Positions 1 through 8,268 of a DNA stretch of 64,000 nt are shown here, one piece after another. The notes beneath the pieces were generated by a model, which worked only from the letters and a program-made list of their open reading frames with translations, had not been told where the DNA came from and searched no databases. Each line of letters starts with the position of its first letter. Position 1 is the stretch's first letter. The translations under genes and the position numbers were made by a program. Source of the DNA: Chloroflexota bacterium (GTDB lineage Bacteria; Chloroflexota; Anaerolineae; Anaerolineales; Anaerolineaceae); NCBI GenBank assembly GCA_016887485.1, contig CP069394.1:1922001-1986000 (forward strand), given 5' to 3'.

Positions 1-1286
1 TCTACGACGATGTCCCAACCACAGCGTATATGACCACCTTTCTGGGTTATTCCAGAGAAGTACCCTTGCAATTACAGGCCAATATCTTCAGACTTTTAGA
101 CCCGGACTATACAGCCAGAAATTCCTGGACCATGATCCGCAACCCACTGCCAAAAGGCGCGCTATTGTCCATTCGTGAAGATCTCACGGAAGACAGCGAT
201 TTCTTTGAAGATGTCATGTTGACCTCAAAAATGCACTACACACTGATGGGGCTATCCTCCGACGCCGAAGGGCACACCTATAACCTATCGCGCCGGCCAG
301 AAGTCCCCTACCACTCCAATCGCTTTGGCTACGACTGGTTTGAAGATAAAGTCCGCCAGATGCCTTTCATCTATTTCATTGATAGCTTCGCCGGCGTGCC
401 GGAATTCAGCGATGCCCTGCTGACCGATACGGTCTGGCTGGAAGGCTATAGCAACGACTCTCTCAAAAATTTAGAATACTTTGCCGTTCTCCCCGATCGC
501 TATGCTGACGAAAATGGTATTGAACTAGGAGATACAGTACGGCTCGCCCTTTACCTGACGATCCCGGATCGCGGCGTATTGATGGAAGCTTATGACTTTG
601 TGGTGGCAGGCACCTATTATCAGGGCAGCCGTCCGCCGGTCATCTATACCCCCTGGGCAGTGATTACCGATATCCCGATCATATATGATTATATGTATGA
701 AGAGCTGATGATCTATGACGGCGAAATTCCTGAGGATGCCAGATATTCTAACGAATATCTGGCGGATACTATCAACTCCGCCACATTCCTAATGAAGAAT
801 ACTCAGGAACTCTCCGATTTCCGGGACTATCTGGAAGATAACTATTACAGCCAAATCGGCAGCATCAACCGGAACAGGCTGGCTGTCGTGATCGAAGATA
901 AAGCACTGATGGATGCCATCGAATCCATTGATCAGCACCTGGCCTTTATGAACATCATCCGGCCCGTCATGCTGGCACTCTCCACGGTGATCGGTTTCAT
1001 CCTTTCCTACCTGCTGACCCGCAACCGTCTGCACGAATTTGCCGTCATGCGCAGCCTGGGCACCAAGCGCTTCCATGTGTACAGCGCGTTCTTCCTCGAA
1101 CAATTGCTATTGTTCCTGCTGGGGATCGTACCAGTTTTAATCATTCTGTTAGTGAATCCCGCCTGGATCGCCTACTTTGGCCTGAGCCTGATCGGCTTCA
1201 TCCTGCTCTATGCATTGGGTATTACGATCGCCATTTACTTGATGAGCAGGGCCAAGATATTGGATATCCTCTTCATTAAAGAATAA
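1..1286 (+). CDS. ABC transporter permease, FtsX-like (5' end outside window)
   Basis: The reading frame is open from the first codon of the window through the first ATG (30), so the N-terminus lies upstream and at least 418 residues are visible. The first ~290 visible residues are a hydrophilic, Tyr/Asp-rich region like the extracytoplasmic domain of MacB/FtsX permeases. The last ~115 residues hold three membrane segments (around ALSTVIGFILSYLL, FLEQLLLFLLGIVPVLIILL and GLSLIGFILLYALGI), the usual C-terminal FtsX core. The ATPase gene follows after about 30 nt on the same strand, so the two probably form a MacB/LolCDE-type exporter or mechanotransmission complex. The substrate cannot be read from the sequence. 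The family is clear; its role is not. Confidence 0.8.
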   Translation, partial: YDDVPTTAYMTTFLGYSREVPLQLQANIFRLLDPDYTARNSWTMIRNPLPKGALLSIREDLTEDSDFFEDVMLTSKMHYTLMGLSSDAEGHTYNLSRRPEVPYHSNRFGYDWFEDKVRQMPFIYFIDSFAGVPEFSDALLTDTVWLEGYSNDSLKNLEYFAVLPDRYADENGIELGDTVRLALYLTIPDRGVLMEAYDFVVAGTYYQGSRPPVIYTPWAVITDIPIIYDYMYEELMIYDGEIPEDARYSNEYLADTINSATFLMKNTQELSDFRDYLEDNYYSQIGSINRNRLAVVIEDKALMDAIESIDQHLAFMNIIRPVMLALSTVIGFILSYLLTRNRLHEFAVMRSLGTKRFHVYSAFFLEQLLLFLLGIVPVLIILLVNPAWIAYFGLSLIGFILLYALGITIAIYLMSRAKILDILFIKE

Positions 1287-1317
1287 ATAAGTTATCATTC
1301 CATTGCGAAAGAAGGTC

Positions 1318-1986
1318 ATGACTGTGAACCCAATCATTGAAATTGAAAATGCCACTTACAGCTACACCAATAAATACCAATCCGTCCCCGCCATCCAGGA
1401 CGTCTGCACTTCCTTTGAAAAAGGGCGGCTCTATGCCATCATCGGCAAATCCGGCTCCGGCAAGACCACACTGCTCTCATTGATGGCCGGGCTGGCCCTG
1501 CCGGAAAAAGGCCAGATACTGTTCCAGGGCGTGCCGACGGATTCCTTTGACCTGGATCAATACCGGCGCGAAAAAGTGGCGGTGATCTACCAGTCCTTCA
1601 ACCTTTTCCCCTTGATGACCTGCCTGGAAAATGTGTGCTATCCCCTCGAACTGAAGGGCTATAGCCCCAAGGAAGCTGCTGTGGTCGCCAAAGACTACAT
1701 CAAGAAGGTAGACCTGCCGGATACGGTCTATCACCGTTTCCCCAATATGCTCTCGGGCGGTGAACAACAGCGGATCGCCATTGCCCGCGCTTTGGCCAGC
1801 GGCGCTCAGGTGATTTTGGCAGATGAGCCGACCGGCAACCTCGACGTCGCCACCGGCAAACGGATCGTCAAGCTGCTCTCAGACCTGGCACACGTGGAGA
1901 ACTACACCGTGATCATCGTGACCCATGACATCAGCATCGCTGATATCGCCGATGACGTGCTGCAAATGCAGGATGGACGATTGTAA
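1318..1986 (+). CDS. ABC transporter ATP-binding protein (LolD/MacB type)
   Basis: Complete nucleotide-binding domain of ~222 residues. Walker A is GKSGSGKTTL, the signature is LSGGEQQRIAIARAL, Walker B is VILADEPTGNLD and the switch His is in VIIVTHD. The LADEPTGNLD form is typical of the LolD/MacB/FtsE group that pairs with FtsX-type permeases, matching its upstream neighbour. The start is uncertain. A TTG at 1303 lies upstream of any ribosome site, the ATG at 1318 is only 2 nt from AAGAAGG (1309-1315), and the GTG at 1324 has the best spacing (8 nt). The ATG is used here. Confidence 0.9.
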   Translation: MTVNPIIEIENATYSYTNKYQSVPAIQDVCTSFEKGRLYAIIGKSGSGKTTLLSLMAGLALPEKGQILFQGVPTDSFDLDQYRREKVAVIYQSFNLFPLMTCLENVCYPLELKGYSPKEAAVVAKDYIKKVDLPDTVYHRFPNMLSGGEQQRIAIARALASGAQVILADEPTGNLDVATGKRIVKLLSDLAHVENYTVIIVTHDISIADIADDVLQMQDGRL

Positions 1987-2026
1987 GAGAAAACACCATC
2001 CGACAGCATAGAATCAAATATCGTAG

Positions 2027-2053
2027 GGTCGCCCCTCTGTGGGCGACCTTTTT
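2027..2053 (+). terminator. Intrinsic terminator of the ABC exporter operon
   Basis: Perfect 8-bp stem GGTCGCCC / GGGCGACC with a 6-nt loop, followed directly by five T residues, 40 nt after the ATPase stop codon. The same stem sequence type recurs in other gaps of this window, so the terminator may have been supplied by a dispersed palindromic repeat. Confidence 0.8.
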
Positions 2054-2074
2054 CGTTACCTTTATTGATCAGTA

Positions 2075-2115
2075 GATTGCTTCGTCGCATCGTGCCGATG
2101 CTCCCTCGCAATGAC
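2075..2115. repeat. Dispersed imperfect palindrome, GATTGCTTC...GCAATGAC family
   Basis: The element begins GATTGCTTCGTCGC and ends CTCGCAATGAC, so its ends are inverted relatives of each other. Similar elements lie at 5322-5389, 9482-9519, 10952-10978, 10997-11034 and 38550-38585, always between genes. Confidence 0.6.
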
Positions 2116-2117
2116 AA

Positions 2118-2143
2118 GAAAAACCCCCGGCTTTCACCGGGGG
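2118..2143 (-). terminator. Intrinsic terminator of the 2-oxoacid:ferredoxin oxidoreductase operon
   Basis: On the minus strand a perfect 7-bp stem CCCCCGG / CCGGGGG with a 6-nt loop (TGAAAG) is followed by TTTTT. It lies about 28 nt beyond the stop of the gamma-subunit gene and faces the terminator of the converging ABC operon. Confidence 0.85.
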
Positions 2144-2170
2144 TCGCTTTTACTTCGTTTCTGCTAAAAA

Positions 2171-2719
2171 CTAAGCCACTTCAGTGACTTTATACCCCGC
2201 ACCTTTATGCAGCGCTTCGATATTCCCCTTGAGGAATTTCTTATGCCGCTCGGGGGTGTGGCCATCCAGCGCCTTCTCAACCGCTTCCATCGGGACCAAA
2301 TCCAGGTTCCCTAGCAGTGCGCCAAGCACCACCATGTTCACCGACTTGCTGCTGCCGATTTCTTCAGCGATCTCATTGGCGGGCAGGCTCACGACGGTGA
2401 TGTCGGTCCGTTCCACGGGCCGGTCCACCATCGAGCTATTGACTACCAGCACGCCGCCAGGTGCCACTAATTTCTCGAATTTATCGAGTGAGGGCTTGTT
2501 CATCGCGATCACAGCGGTGGGGTTCTTCACAAAAGCTGAACCGATCTCCTCATCGGAAATCACCACGGTACAATTCGCCGTACCGCCGCGCATCTCGGGG
2601 CCATAGGATGGGATCCAGGTCACTTCTTTGCCAACTTCCATAGCCGTGTAAGCCAGCAGTTTTCCGGCAAAAAGCACACCCTGGCCGCCAAATCCGGCAA
2701 CGATCACTTCTTGTTGCAT
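2171..2719 (-). CDS. korC: 2-oxoacid:ferredoxin oxidoreductase, gamma subunit
   Basis: Pyruvate/ketoisovalerate oxidoreductase catalytic (gamma) domain of ~182 residues. The hallmark is the N-terminal VIVAGFGGQGVLFAGKLLA, with GPEMRGGTANCTVVIS further on. With the alpha, beta and ferredoxin-type subunits encoded just upstream it forms an enzyme that oxidatively decarboxylates a 2-oxoacid to acyl-CoA and reduces ferredoxin in the cytoplasm. An ATG at 2725 overlaps the beta-subunit stop (ATGA), but GGAGG sits 7 nt before the ATG at 2719, so the inner start is preferred. The substrate (2-oxoglutarate, branched-chain 2-oxoacid or pyruvate) cannot be fixed from this subunit. Last gene before the terminator at 2118-2143. 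Confidence 0.88.
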   Translation of the reverse strand: MQQEVIVAGFGGQGVLFAGKLLAYTAMEVGKEVTWIPSYGPEMRGGTANCTVVISDEEIGSAFVKNPTAVIAMNKPSLDKFEKLVAPGGVLVVNSSMVDRPVERTDITVVSLPANEIAEEIGSSKSVNMVVLGALLGNLDLVPMEAVEKALDGHTPERHKKFLKGNIEALHKGAGYKVTEVA

Positions 2720-2721
2720 GC

Positions 2722-3513
2722 TCATCCCTCCAATTTATTCAACTCTGCCACAGCAGCAGAGATCTTGTAGTCACCAAGTGGATATACCGGCAGCATCCGC
2801 TCCTCAACCCATTCCCGAGCTTCTACAGGGGTCATCGCCCAGTTGGTCGGGCAGGTGGAAAGCAATTCCACCAGTGAGAAGCCGAGTCCGGCTTTCTGCA
2901 CTTCAAAGGCCGTCCGGATCGCCTGTTTGGCCCGGCGGACCTCACGGTTGTTGTGCAGACTGCGCCGCACGACATAGGACGCGCCTTCCAGCGTGGAAAG
3001 TAATTCCGCGGTCTGGATCGGGTAACCCTGGCGCTTGACATCACGACCGGTGGGTGAAGAGGTGGTCTTCTGACCGGGGAGTGTGGTGGGGGCCATCTGG
3101 CCGCCTGTCATGCCGTAGTTGGCGTTATTCATGAAGATCACGGTGATCTTCTCACCACGGGAAGCCGCGCCGACGATCTCGCCCATGCCAATCGAGGCCA
3201 GATCGCCATCGCCCTGATAGGTGAAGATGATGTGATCGGGATAAACCCGCTTGATGCCGGTTGCCATGGCCGGAGCACGCCCATGAGCCGCTTCCACAAA
3301 GTCCACATCGAAATAGTTATAAGAAAATACGGAACAGCCAACGGAAGCCACGCCAATCGTGTCTTCGACGATTCCCATCTCATCCAGCACTTCGGCCACC
3401 AGACGGTGGGCGATGCCGTGGGTGCAGCCGGGGCAATAATGCGTTACCCGGTCATTCAGGGATTTCGGACGGCTGTAAACAACTTTGGTAGGTACTTCTG
3501 CGATTGTCATCAT
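2722..3513 (-). CDS. korB: 2-oxoacid:ferredoxin oxidoreductase, beta subunit (thiamine diphosphate-binding)
   Basis: 263 residues with the features of the TPP-binding beta subunit. [12 protein letters not shown] near residue 27 is the conserved Cys region, and the TPP/Mg motif [12 protein letters not shown] is followed about 27 residues later by [11 protein letters not shown]. Family members make the C2-carbanion on TPP and transfer electrons towards ferredoxin. The gene lies 7 nt after the alpha-subunit gene and overlaps the gamma-subunit gene, so the stoichiometric subunits are translationally coupled. Two adjacent ATG codons (3513, 3510) follow AAGGAG; either could be used. Confidence 0.9.
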   Translation of the reverse strand: MMTIAEVPTKVVYSRPKSLNDRVTHYCPGCTHGIAHRLVAEVLDEMGIVEDTIGVASVGCSVFSYNYFDVDFVEAAHGRAPAMATGIKRVYPDHIIFTYQGDGDLASIGMGEIVGAASRGEKITVIFMNNANYGMTGGQMAPTTLPGQKTTSSPTGRDVKRQGYPIQTAELLSTLEGASYVVRRSLHNNREVRRAKQAIRTAFEVQKAGLGFSLVELLSTCPTNWAMTPVEAREWVEERMLPVYPLGDYKISAAVAELNKLEG

Positions 3514-3520
3514 CCACTCC

Positions 3521-4636
3521 TTATCCTATGGTCTCCCGCAGGCGGGCTAGCCAGCGATCACGGGGGTGACCCTCGGTGGTCTGAGGTTCGGTGGCCAGGC
3601 GCTTGATCTCGGTCAATACTTCATCCGGGAACGGCACCACACCGCCCATCCGGCCGAAGAATTCCACCGGTTTGCGCCCGCGGACCACGAGTCGGATATC
3701 TTCCAACATTTGGCCGGCGTTCATTTCAACGACCAGGAATCCCTCAACCTTTTCGGTCAACTCATTCAGGATCTCGGTCGGGAATGGCGCCACCGTGATC
3801 GGGCGGAGCAGCCCAACCTTGATGCCCTGTTCACGAGCAGCCCGGACAGCTGAGAGCGAGATCCGCCCGGCGGTGCCGAAGCCGATCACGACAAATTCCG
3901 CATCGTCCAGGTAATAACCCTTCCAGCGGACTTCGTTGGCTTCGATTTCCTGCCAGCGATTCATCAGCCGCAGGTTCATGACCTCCTGAGCAGGAGCGTC
4001 CAGGTTGATTGAAGTCAGCTGGTGTTTCTCGCCATTCTTGGCGCCCCGCACGGCCCAATCGGGCACTTCTTCTTTGAGGGGTTGGAATGGGGGCAGTTCG
4101 GCCGGTTCCATCATCTGGCCAATGCTGCCATCCATCATAATCGTGGTGATTGTGCGATATTTCTCTGTCAGGTCAAACGCCAGGGCGGTCAGGTCCACTG
4201 CTTCCTGCACGCTGGCAGGGGCAAGGACGATCATGCGATAGTCGCCATGGCCGCCGCCGTGGACGATCTGGTTATAGTCACCCTGCGCCGGGGCAATATT
4301 GCCCAGGCCGGGGCCGCCGCGGACCACATCCACCAGCACCACAGGTAATTCAGTGCCGGCAATATAGGACAGACCTTCCATCATCAGGCTGACGCCCGGG
4401 CTGGAAGAAGAGGTCATCACCCGTTTACCGGTGCAGGCTGCACCGTAAACCATGTTGATTGCGCCCAGCTCTGATTCAGCCTGGACGAATGGACGACCCA
4501 ATTCGGGCATCCGAGCAGAAAGGTGCTCCAACAGTTCGGTTTGGGGGGTGATGGGATATCCAAAATAAGCTTCAAGGCCCGCCCGAAGAGCGGCCTCAGC
4601 AACTGCGGTGTTCCCTTTGATGAGTTGTTTTGTCAT
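3521..4636 (-). CDS. korA: 2-oxoacid:ferredoxin oxidoreductase, alpha subunit (VorB/KorA type)
   Basis: About 371 residues. The N-terminal pyrimidine-binding domain carries [34 protein letters not shown] and [21 protein letters not shown], and the centre carries [18 protein letters not shown], closest in pattern to the 3-methyl-2-oxobutanoate (VorB) group. That would favour branched-chain 2-oxoacids, but KorA enzymes share much of it, so specificity is left open. An upstream in-frame start at 4699 lies inside the ferredoxin gene. The ATG at 4636 has GGAGG upstream and lies 1 nt after the ferredoxin stop, so it is chosen. Order on the minus strand is ferredoxin, alpha, beta, gamma. Confidence 0.9.
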   Translation of the reverse strand: MTKQLIKGNTAVAEAALRAGLEAYFGYPITPQTELLEHLSARMPELGRPFVQAESELGAINMVYGAACTGKRVMTSSSSPGVSLMMEGLSYIAGTELPVVLVDVVRGGPGLGNIAPAQGDYNQIVHGGGHGDYRMIVLAPASVQEAVDLTALAFDLTEKYRTITTIMMDGSIGQMMEPAELPPFQPLKEEVPDWAVRGAKNGEKHQLTSINLDAPAQEVMNLRLMNRWQEIEANEVRWKGYYLDDAEFVVIGFGTAGRISLSAVRAAREQGIKVGLLRPITVAPFPTEILNELTEKVEGFLVVEMNAGQMLEDIRLVVRGRKPVEFFGRMGGVVPFPDEVLTEIKRLATEPQTTEGHPRDRWLARLRETIG

Positions 4637-4637
4637 C

Positions 4638-4877
4638 TCAAGCCTCCGCCTTCTGTTGTTCATACCGGTAAACAGTAATCGCAGCATCCGGGCAAACATT
4701 GGCGCAGATTCCGCACCCTGTGCAGGCTTCCGGATTGACCATGTGGGCTGGGTGGTATCCCTTGGGTGTCAGGTGATCCATATCCAACGCCAATACATCA
4801 TGGGGGCAATCCGTCACACAGAGTTGGCAGGCTTTGCAATACAACTCGTTGACTTCGATATATCCCTTCGCGGGCAT
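4638..4877 (-). CDS. korD: Ferredoxin-type delta subunit, 2 x [4Fe-4S]
   Basis: 79-residue polyferredoxin with two cluster motifs, CKACQLCVTDCPHD at the N-terminal side and CTGCGICANVCPDA at the C-terminal side, the normal pattern for two 4Fe-4S clusters. It heads the oxidoreductase operon and most likely carries electrons from the TPP/Fe-S core to free ferredoxin. The ATG at 4877 is preceded by AAGGAGG, one of the strongest ribosome sites in the window. No clear promoter was found upstream; AT-rich sequence around 4950-4975 contains TATTAT- and TATACT-like boxes on the minus strand without a good -35 element. Confidence 0.93.
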   Translation of the reverse strand: MPAKGYIEVNELYCKACQLCVTDCPHDVLALDMDHLTPKGYHPAHMVNPEACTGCGICANVCPDAAITVYRYEQQKAEA

Positions 4878-5457
4878 TAACGGTCCTCCTTATGGTGATT
4901 AACGGTTAGGAATGTCCTGGATTTTGAATTGGTGAGGTTCACAGGACATGCGATAATAGTATAACACTAGTTGGTTTTGAGATAAGGTTGAGGAAAGGGT
5001 GAATGAGAAGGTAATTAAGGTGAGTGGTGAAAAGTGAATGGTGGAAAGCGAGTAAATAGAAGTGAACGGCTAGCAAATTAGCTAGGCCCATACGGAATAG
5101 CTTGTAGGTCACGCTTCCAGCATGACACCTTTCCCCCCCCTTTTGGGAAGTCATTATAAGAGGAGGCCACATTGAGCCTCCCCTACGCAGTAATTTGATA
5201 AATTATATCGGCAGCGGGGCGATCACTGAAGAGGAAGGTCGTAGGGTGGGTTCCGAATTTGAACCCACCATTTTGACAATAACACTTTTTAATCCGTAGG
5301 TCACGCTTCCAGCGTGACAAAGATTGCCTCCCACTCCACTACGCTTCGGGGACAATGTCGTGCATCACTTCGTGATCCCTCGCAATGACCAATCGCGTAA
5401 GGGTTTTCCAAAAATGGGGAGGTCACAATGGGCCTCCCTTGCACAGAAAATCACAAA
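4878..5457. other. Gene-poor gap with palindromic repeats and a duplicated gene end
   Basis: No open reading frame here looks coding. The gap holds two near-identical palindromes (GTAGGTCACGCTTCCAGC(A/G)TGAC at 5104-5126 and 5296-5318), a perfect 9-bp inverted repeat (GGTGGGTTC 5245-5253 / GAACCCACC 5261-5269) and one element of the GATTGC...GCAATGAC family (5322-5389). Around 5176-5238 it also holds a diverged copy of the 3' end of the membrane-protein fragment at 5458-5730: on the minus strand both encode SSVIAPLPI followed by stop, and both continue into similar downstream sequence. Confidence 0.6.
5104..5389. repeat. Cluster of dispersed palindromic repeats
   Basis: Contains two copies of the GGTCACGCTTCCAGCGTGAC palindrome (5104-5126, 5296-5318), the GGTGGGTTC/GAACCCACC hairpin (5245-5269) and one GATTGC...GCAATGAC element (5322-5389). 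A third relative of the first palindrome is at 62191-62213. Confidence 0.65.
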
Positions 5458-5730
5458 TTAAATCGGCAACGGAGCAATCACTGAAGAGGAAGTGAACATC
5501 CAGGTTACGATCAGGGCATTGATCACCGCACCAGGATAAACAGAGCCGGTAGCCTCATACAAAACCGTGCCAATTGGCACCATCAGGGTCAGCAGGACGA
5601 TCATGTGCTCAATGTTGATCACAAATCCCACCAATGCCCCGCCCGGCCCCACAAACGGCACAATTCCGGCCAGATAGAGCGGCCCATACTGCAGCGCCAT
5701 CATGAATGCCAAAGGAACAGAGGATGCCCC
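5458..5730 (-). pseudogene. C-terminal fragment of a multi-pass membrane protein
   Basis: The frame encodes about 85-90 residues with at least two hydrophobic segments (LYLAGIVPFVG and HMIVLLTLMVPIGTVLYEA...VINALIVTWMF) and ends SSSVIAPLPI. It has no plausible start of its own; the only start-like codons lie inside or beside the LarA-like fragment, with which it overlaps in another frame around 5700-5730. I read it as the tail of a larger gene whose front was lost by deletion. A second copy of the same 3' end lies at about 5176-5238. The family could not be named. Confidence 0.55.
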
Positions 5731-6164
5731 TTTTGAGATTCGCCCAGTGAAATAAGCCCGGTTTCATCAATGACGTCATGCTGGATACAGCGATAGCTCT
5801 CATAGACCTGATCCCCCAGCATGGCGCGCAGCTCATTCTCGGTCTGTGGGCGATGGGTGCCCAGACCGTTAATCAGCGTGATATCCCCCCGACGGATGCC
5901 GCCCGCCTCCAATTCTGCCAAAACCACCGGCAGCAGGCGGTCATTGGGTGTGGCGCGGGTGATGTCGGTGTGGACCACAACGACGGTCATTCCCGGGCGC
6001 AACCGGGTGCTCAGCGGCTGAGTGCCTATCGGATGGCGCAGGGCATCCAGAATGGCCGCTGCCTCATCGTTTTGGGGCTTCATTTCCCGCACCAGGAAGA
6101 CATCCGCCGTCTCAGGTGCCTCTAAATTCAAGCCCTGCAGTCCATAATCCATCCGAACGTTCAT
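5700..6164 (-). pseudogene. Truncated LarA-like (DUF2088) lactate racemase family protein
   Basis: 154 residues resembling the N-terminal third of LarA/DUF2088 proteins, whose full length is about 420. The visible core includes RLRPGMTVVVVHTDITRATPND, RGDITLINGLGTHRPQTENEL and YRCIQHDVIDETGLISLGE. Similarity stops near GESQKGH, and the frame ends within 10 residues, where the membrane-protein fragment begins in another frame. The C-terminal domain is absent, so the product is presumably inactive. Its ATG (6164) overlaps the stop of the upstream gene by 4 nt, so it was once translated as part of that operon. A deletion or a local misassembly would both explain the junction. Confidence 0.7.
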
Positions 6165-6940
6165 GCCGCCTCAACTCTCCAATTCAGCAACCGATCAAAT
6201 AAACCCGGCAGGTCCGTAAGCGCCTCAGGCTCTCGTTTGGCCAGGTAATCAAAGTAAGCCGCCCCGCCCACGTAGAACGTGATCCGGTTATAAGGTGGTT
6301 CTTCCCCATAAGTGTTCACTTTCAAGCCCAGCTCTCGCTGGATTTTGTTCTCGACATGACGGGCATAGCCCTCTTTCCATTCCTGCCAGACCATATATTC
6401 CCAATCGAGGGGTGAAAGCGTGGAATGTAATTCTGCGCGTGCCTGAAGGGCTTCCGCTTCATTATCCGCCTTCAATACCAACAAATTGGCGCCATAATGC
6501 TTAGTGAACGCCTCAGATTCATAGGGAAAGGGCGTATCCAGCTCCCAGGTATGATGCCCTTTTGCTTCTTCTTGCCGGGCAAGTTCCAACCGGTCCCGCA
6601 GCGACTGCTCGCAAGTCAGATGTTGGTAACAATGGACAAATTCATGCAAAACCAGCACCTGCTCTATGAGTGAGTCGAAGGCGTCGGGTGTGACCACCGC
6701 GGCGGAGCGCCCATTCAGGGCCTCCATCGGAAAAGCCGCTCGGATTCCTTCCGGGATCGGAAACGGCACCGGCGTTGATTGCGTCAGGACATACCCACCA
6801 GTCTGCGGATCAAATTCGTGGATCAAAAACTGGCCATCCACCGCAATCGCGACGGGATAATGCCGCTCAAACAGCGGGTTGAGGTGTTCAACCCTTTTTT
6901 GCAAGTCAATGATCTGGTTTAGCAGCGATGTAAAGTCCAC
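6161..6940 (-). CDS. Conserved protein with a HEFVH zinc-metallopeptidase-like motif
   Basis: 259 residues; I do not recognise a named family. Near residue 98 lies VLVLHEFVHCYQH, an HExxH motif in a helix context like that of zinc metallopeptidases, with Glu-rich helices downstream that might supply a third ligand (for example EEAKGHHTWE or YESEAF). There is no signal peptide or membrane segment, so a cytoplasmic protein is expected. The stop overlaps the start of the truncated LarA-like gene (ATGA), and proA lies 43 nt upstream on the same strand. Peptidase activity is an inference from the motif alone. Confidence 0.65.
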   Translation of the reverse strand: MDFTSLLNQIIDLQKRVEHLNPLFERHYPVAIAVDGQFLIHEFDPQTGGYVLTQSTPVPFPIPEGIRAAFPMEALNGRSAAVVTPDAFDSLIEQVLVLHEFVHCYQHLTCEQSLRDRLELARQEEAKGHHTWELDTPFPYESEAFTKHYGANLLVLKADNEAEALQARAELHSTLSPLDWEYMVWQEWKEGYARHVENKIQRELGLKVNTYGEEPPYNRITFYVGGAAYFDYLAKREPEALTDLPGLFDRLLNWRVEAA

Positions 6941-6982
6941 CTGGTGTTTCCTCCTGCACTGCCCTTAAAATGTCCTCCCGGT

Positions 6983-8257
6983 TCAATCCGGGCGGACGTG
7001 ATTTTCCCCACGGATCACCCATTTATAGGTGGTCAGCGCTTCCAGCGCCATCGGCCCGCGGGCATGCAGTCGCTGGGTGGAGATCGCCACCTCCGCGCCC
7101 AGGCCCAGCTGCGAGCCATCGGTAAAACGGGTGCTGGCGTTCACATAAACCGCAGCCGAATCCACGTTCTGCACAAAGCGATCCGCATTGGTCTCATCCT
7201 GCGTCAAAATGCCATCGGAATGGCCAGTGCTGTGAGTTTGGATATGGTCCAGGGCTTCTTCCAGCCCCACCACCACTTTGATCCCCAGTACCAGTGACAG
7301 CCACTCAGTATCAAAGTCTTCCGGCCCGGCCGACGCCACAAACGACTGCAATTCGGAGTAATCCGCCATCGCTGCCATGGCTTGCGGGTCAAGGCGGAAG
7401 GACACGCCATCCTCGCTGAGCGCTTTTACAATTTCCGGGATTACCTTGTCCGCAACGGCCTGATGCACCAGCACGGTATCCAGCGCGTTGCAGACGCTGG
7501 GGCGCTGCACCTTGGCATTGCGAACCACGTTCACCGCTGCGGGTAAATCTGCACTGTAGTCCACAAAGAGATGACAAACGCCAATCCCCCCGGTGATAAC
7601 CGGGATGCGGCTGTTCTCCCGACAGAAGCGGTGCAGCCCAGCGCCGCCCCGCGGGATCAGCATATCAATCTCATCCCCCATTTGCAGCATCTCCATCACC
7701 AGCCCGCGGTCAGACGAGTCGATGAACTGAACAGCGCCCTCCGGCAGGCCGCTTTCTTCCAGTGCGGCCCGGATAACCTTCACCAAAGCCCGGTTGGAAT
7801 GCAGGGTCTCACTCCCACCTCGCAGAATCACCGCGTTGCCGGATTTGAGGGCCAGTCCGGTCACGTCAATGGTCACGTTCGGGCGGGATTCATAGATCAC
7901 AGCCAAGACGCCAATCGGGACGCGCACCTTATGCACCTGCAGGCCATTCGGCATCACCTGGGCATCAAAAACTTCACCCACCGGGTCCGCCAACTCAGTC
8001 ACCTTGCGCAAATCCGCTGCAATCCCAGCCAGACGACCGGGATCCAATCGCAAACGGTCAATCATCGCCGGTGCCAGCCCAGCGGCTTCCGCCTGGGTTA
8101 AATCCCCCGCATTAGCGGCAATGATCGCGTCCTGTTCTTCCATTAATTTCGCAGCCAGAAGGTTCAACGCCCGGTCTTTCGCCTCCCGCGGCAGGGTCCG
8201 CAGGGTCAGGGCGGCTTGACGGGCTTCACGAACCATGGATTTCAGATCAACGGTCAT
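6983..8257 (-). CDS. proA: Gamma-glutamyl phosphate reductase
   Basis: About 424 residues, the normal length of ProA. It reduces L-glutamyl 5-phosphate to glutamate 5-semialdehyde with NADPH, the second step of proline synthesis. Landmarks are VIYESRPNVTIDVTGLALKSGNAVILRGG in the nucleotide-binding part, NAKVQRPSVCNALDT around the catalytic Cys, and a GLGAEVAISTQRLHARGPM C-terminal part. The AGGAGG ribosome site overlaps the end of proB; it abuts the ATG at 8263 but has correct spacing to the ATG at 8257, so the latter is taken. It forms an operon with proB upstream. Confidence 0.95.
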   Translation of the reverse strand: MTVDLKSMVREARQAALTLRTLPREAKDRALNLLAAKLMEEQDAIIAANAGDLTQAEAAGLAPAMIDRLRLDPGRLAGIAADLRKVTELADPVGEVFDAQVMPNGLQVHKVRVPIGVLAVIYESRPNVTIDVTGLALKSGNAVILRGGSETLHSNRALVKVIRAALEESGLPEGAVQFIDSSDRGLVMEMLQMGDEIDMLIPRGGAGLHRFCRENSRIPVITGGIGVCHLFVDYSADLPAAVNVVRNAKVQRPSVCNALDTVLVHQAVADKVIPEIVKALSEDGVSFRLDPQAMAAMADYSELQSFVASAGPEDFDTEWLSLVLGIKVVVGLEEALDHIQTHSTGHSDGILTQDETNADRFVQNVDSAAVYVNASTRFTDGSQLGLGAEVAISTQRLHARGPMALEALTTYKWVIRGENHVRPD

Positions 8258-8268
8258 CGGCATCCTCC

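Noticed and set aside
3521-4699. Longer start for the oxidoreductase alpha subunit at 4699
   Set aside because: The extra residues are encoded inside the ferredoxin gene and lack a ribosome site; the ATG at 4636 has one.
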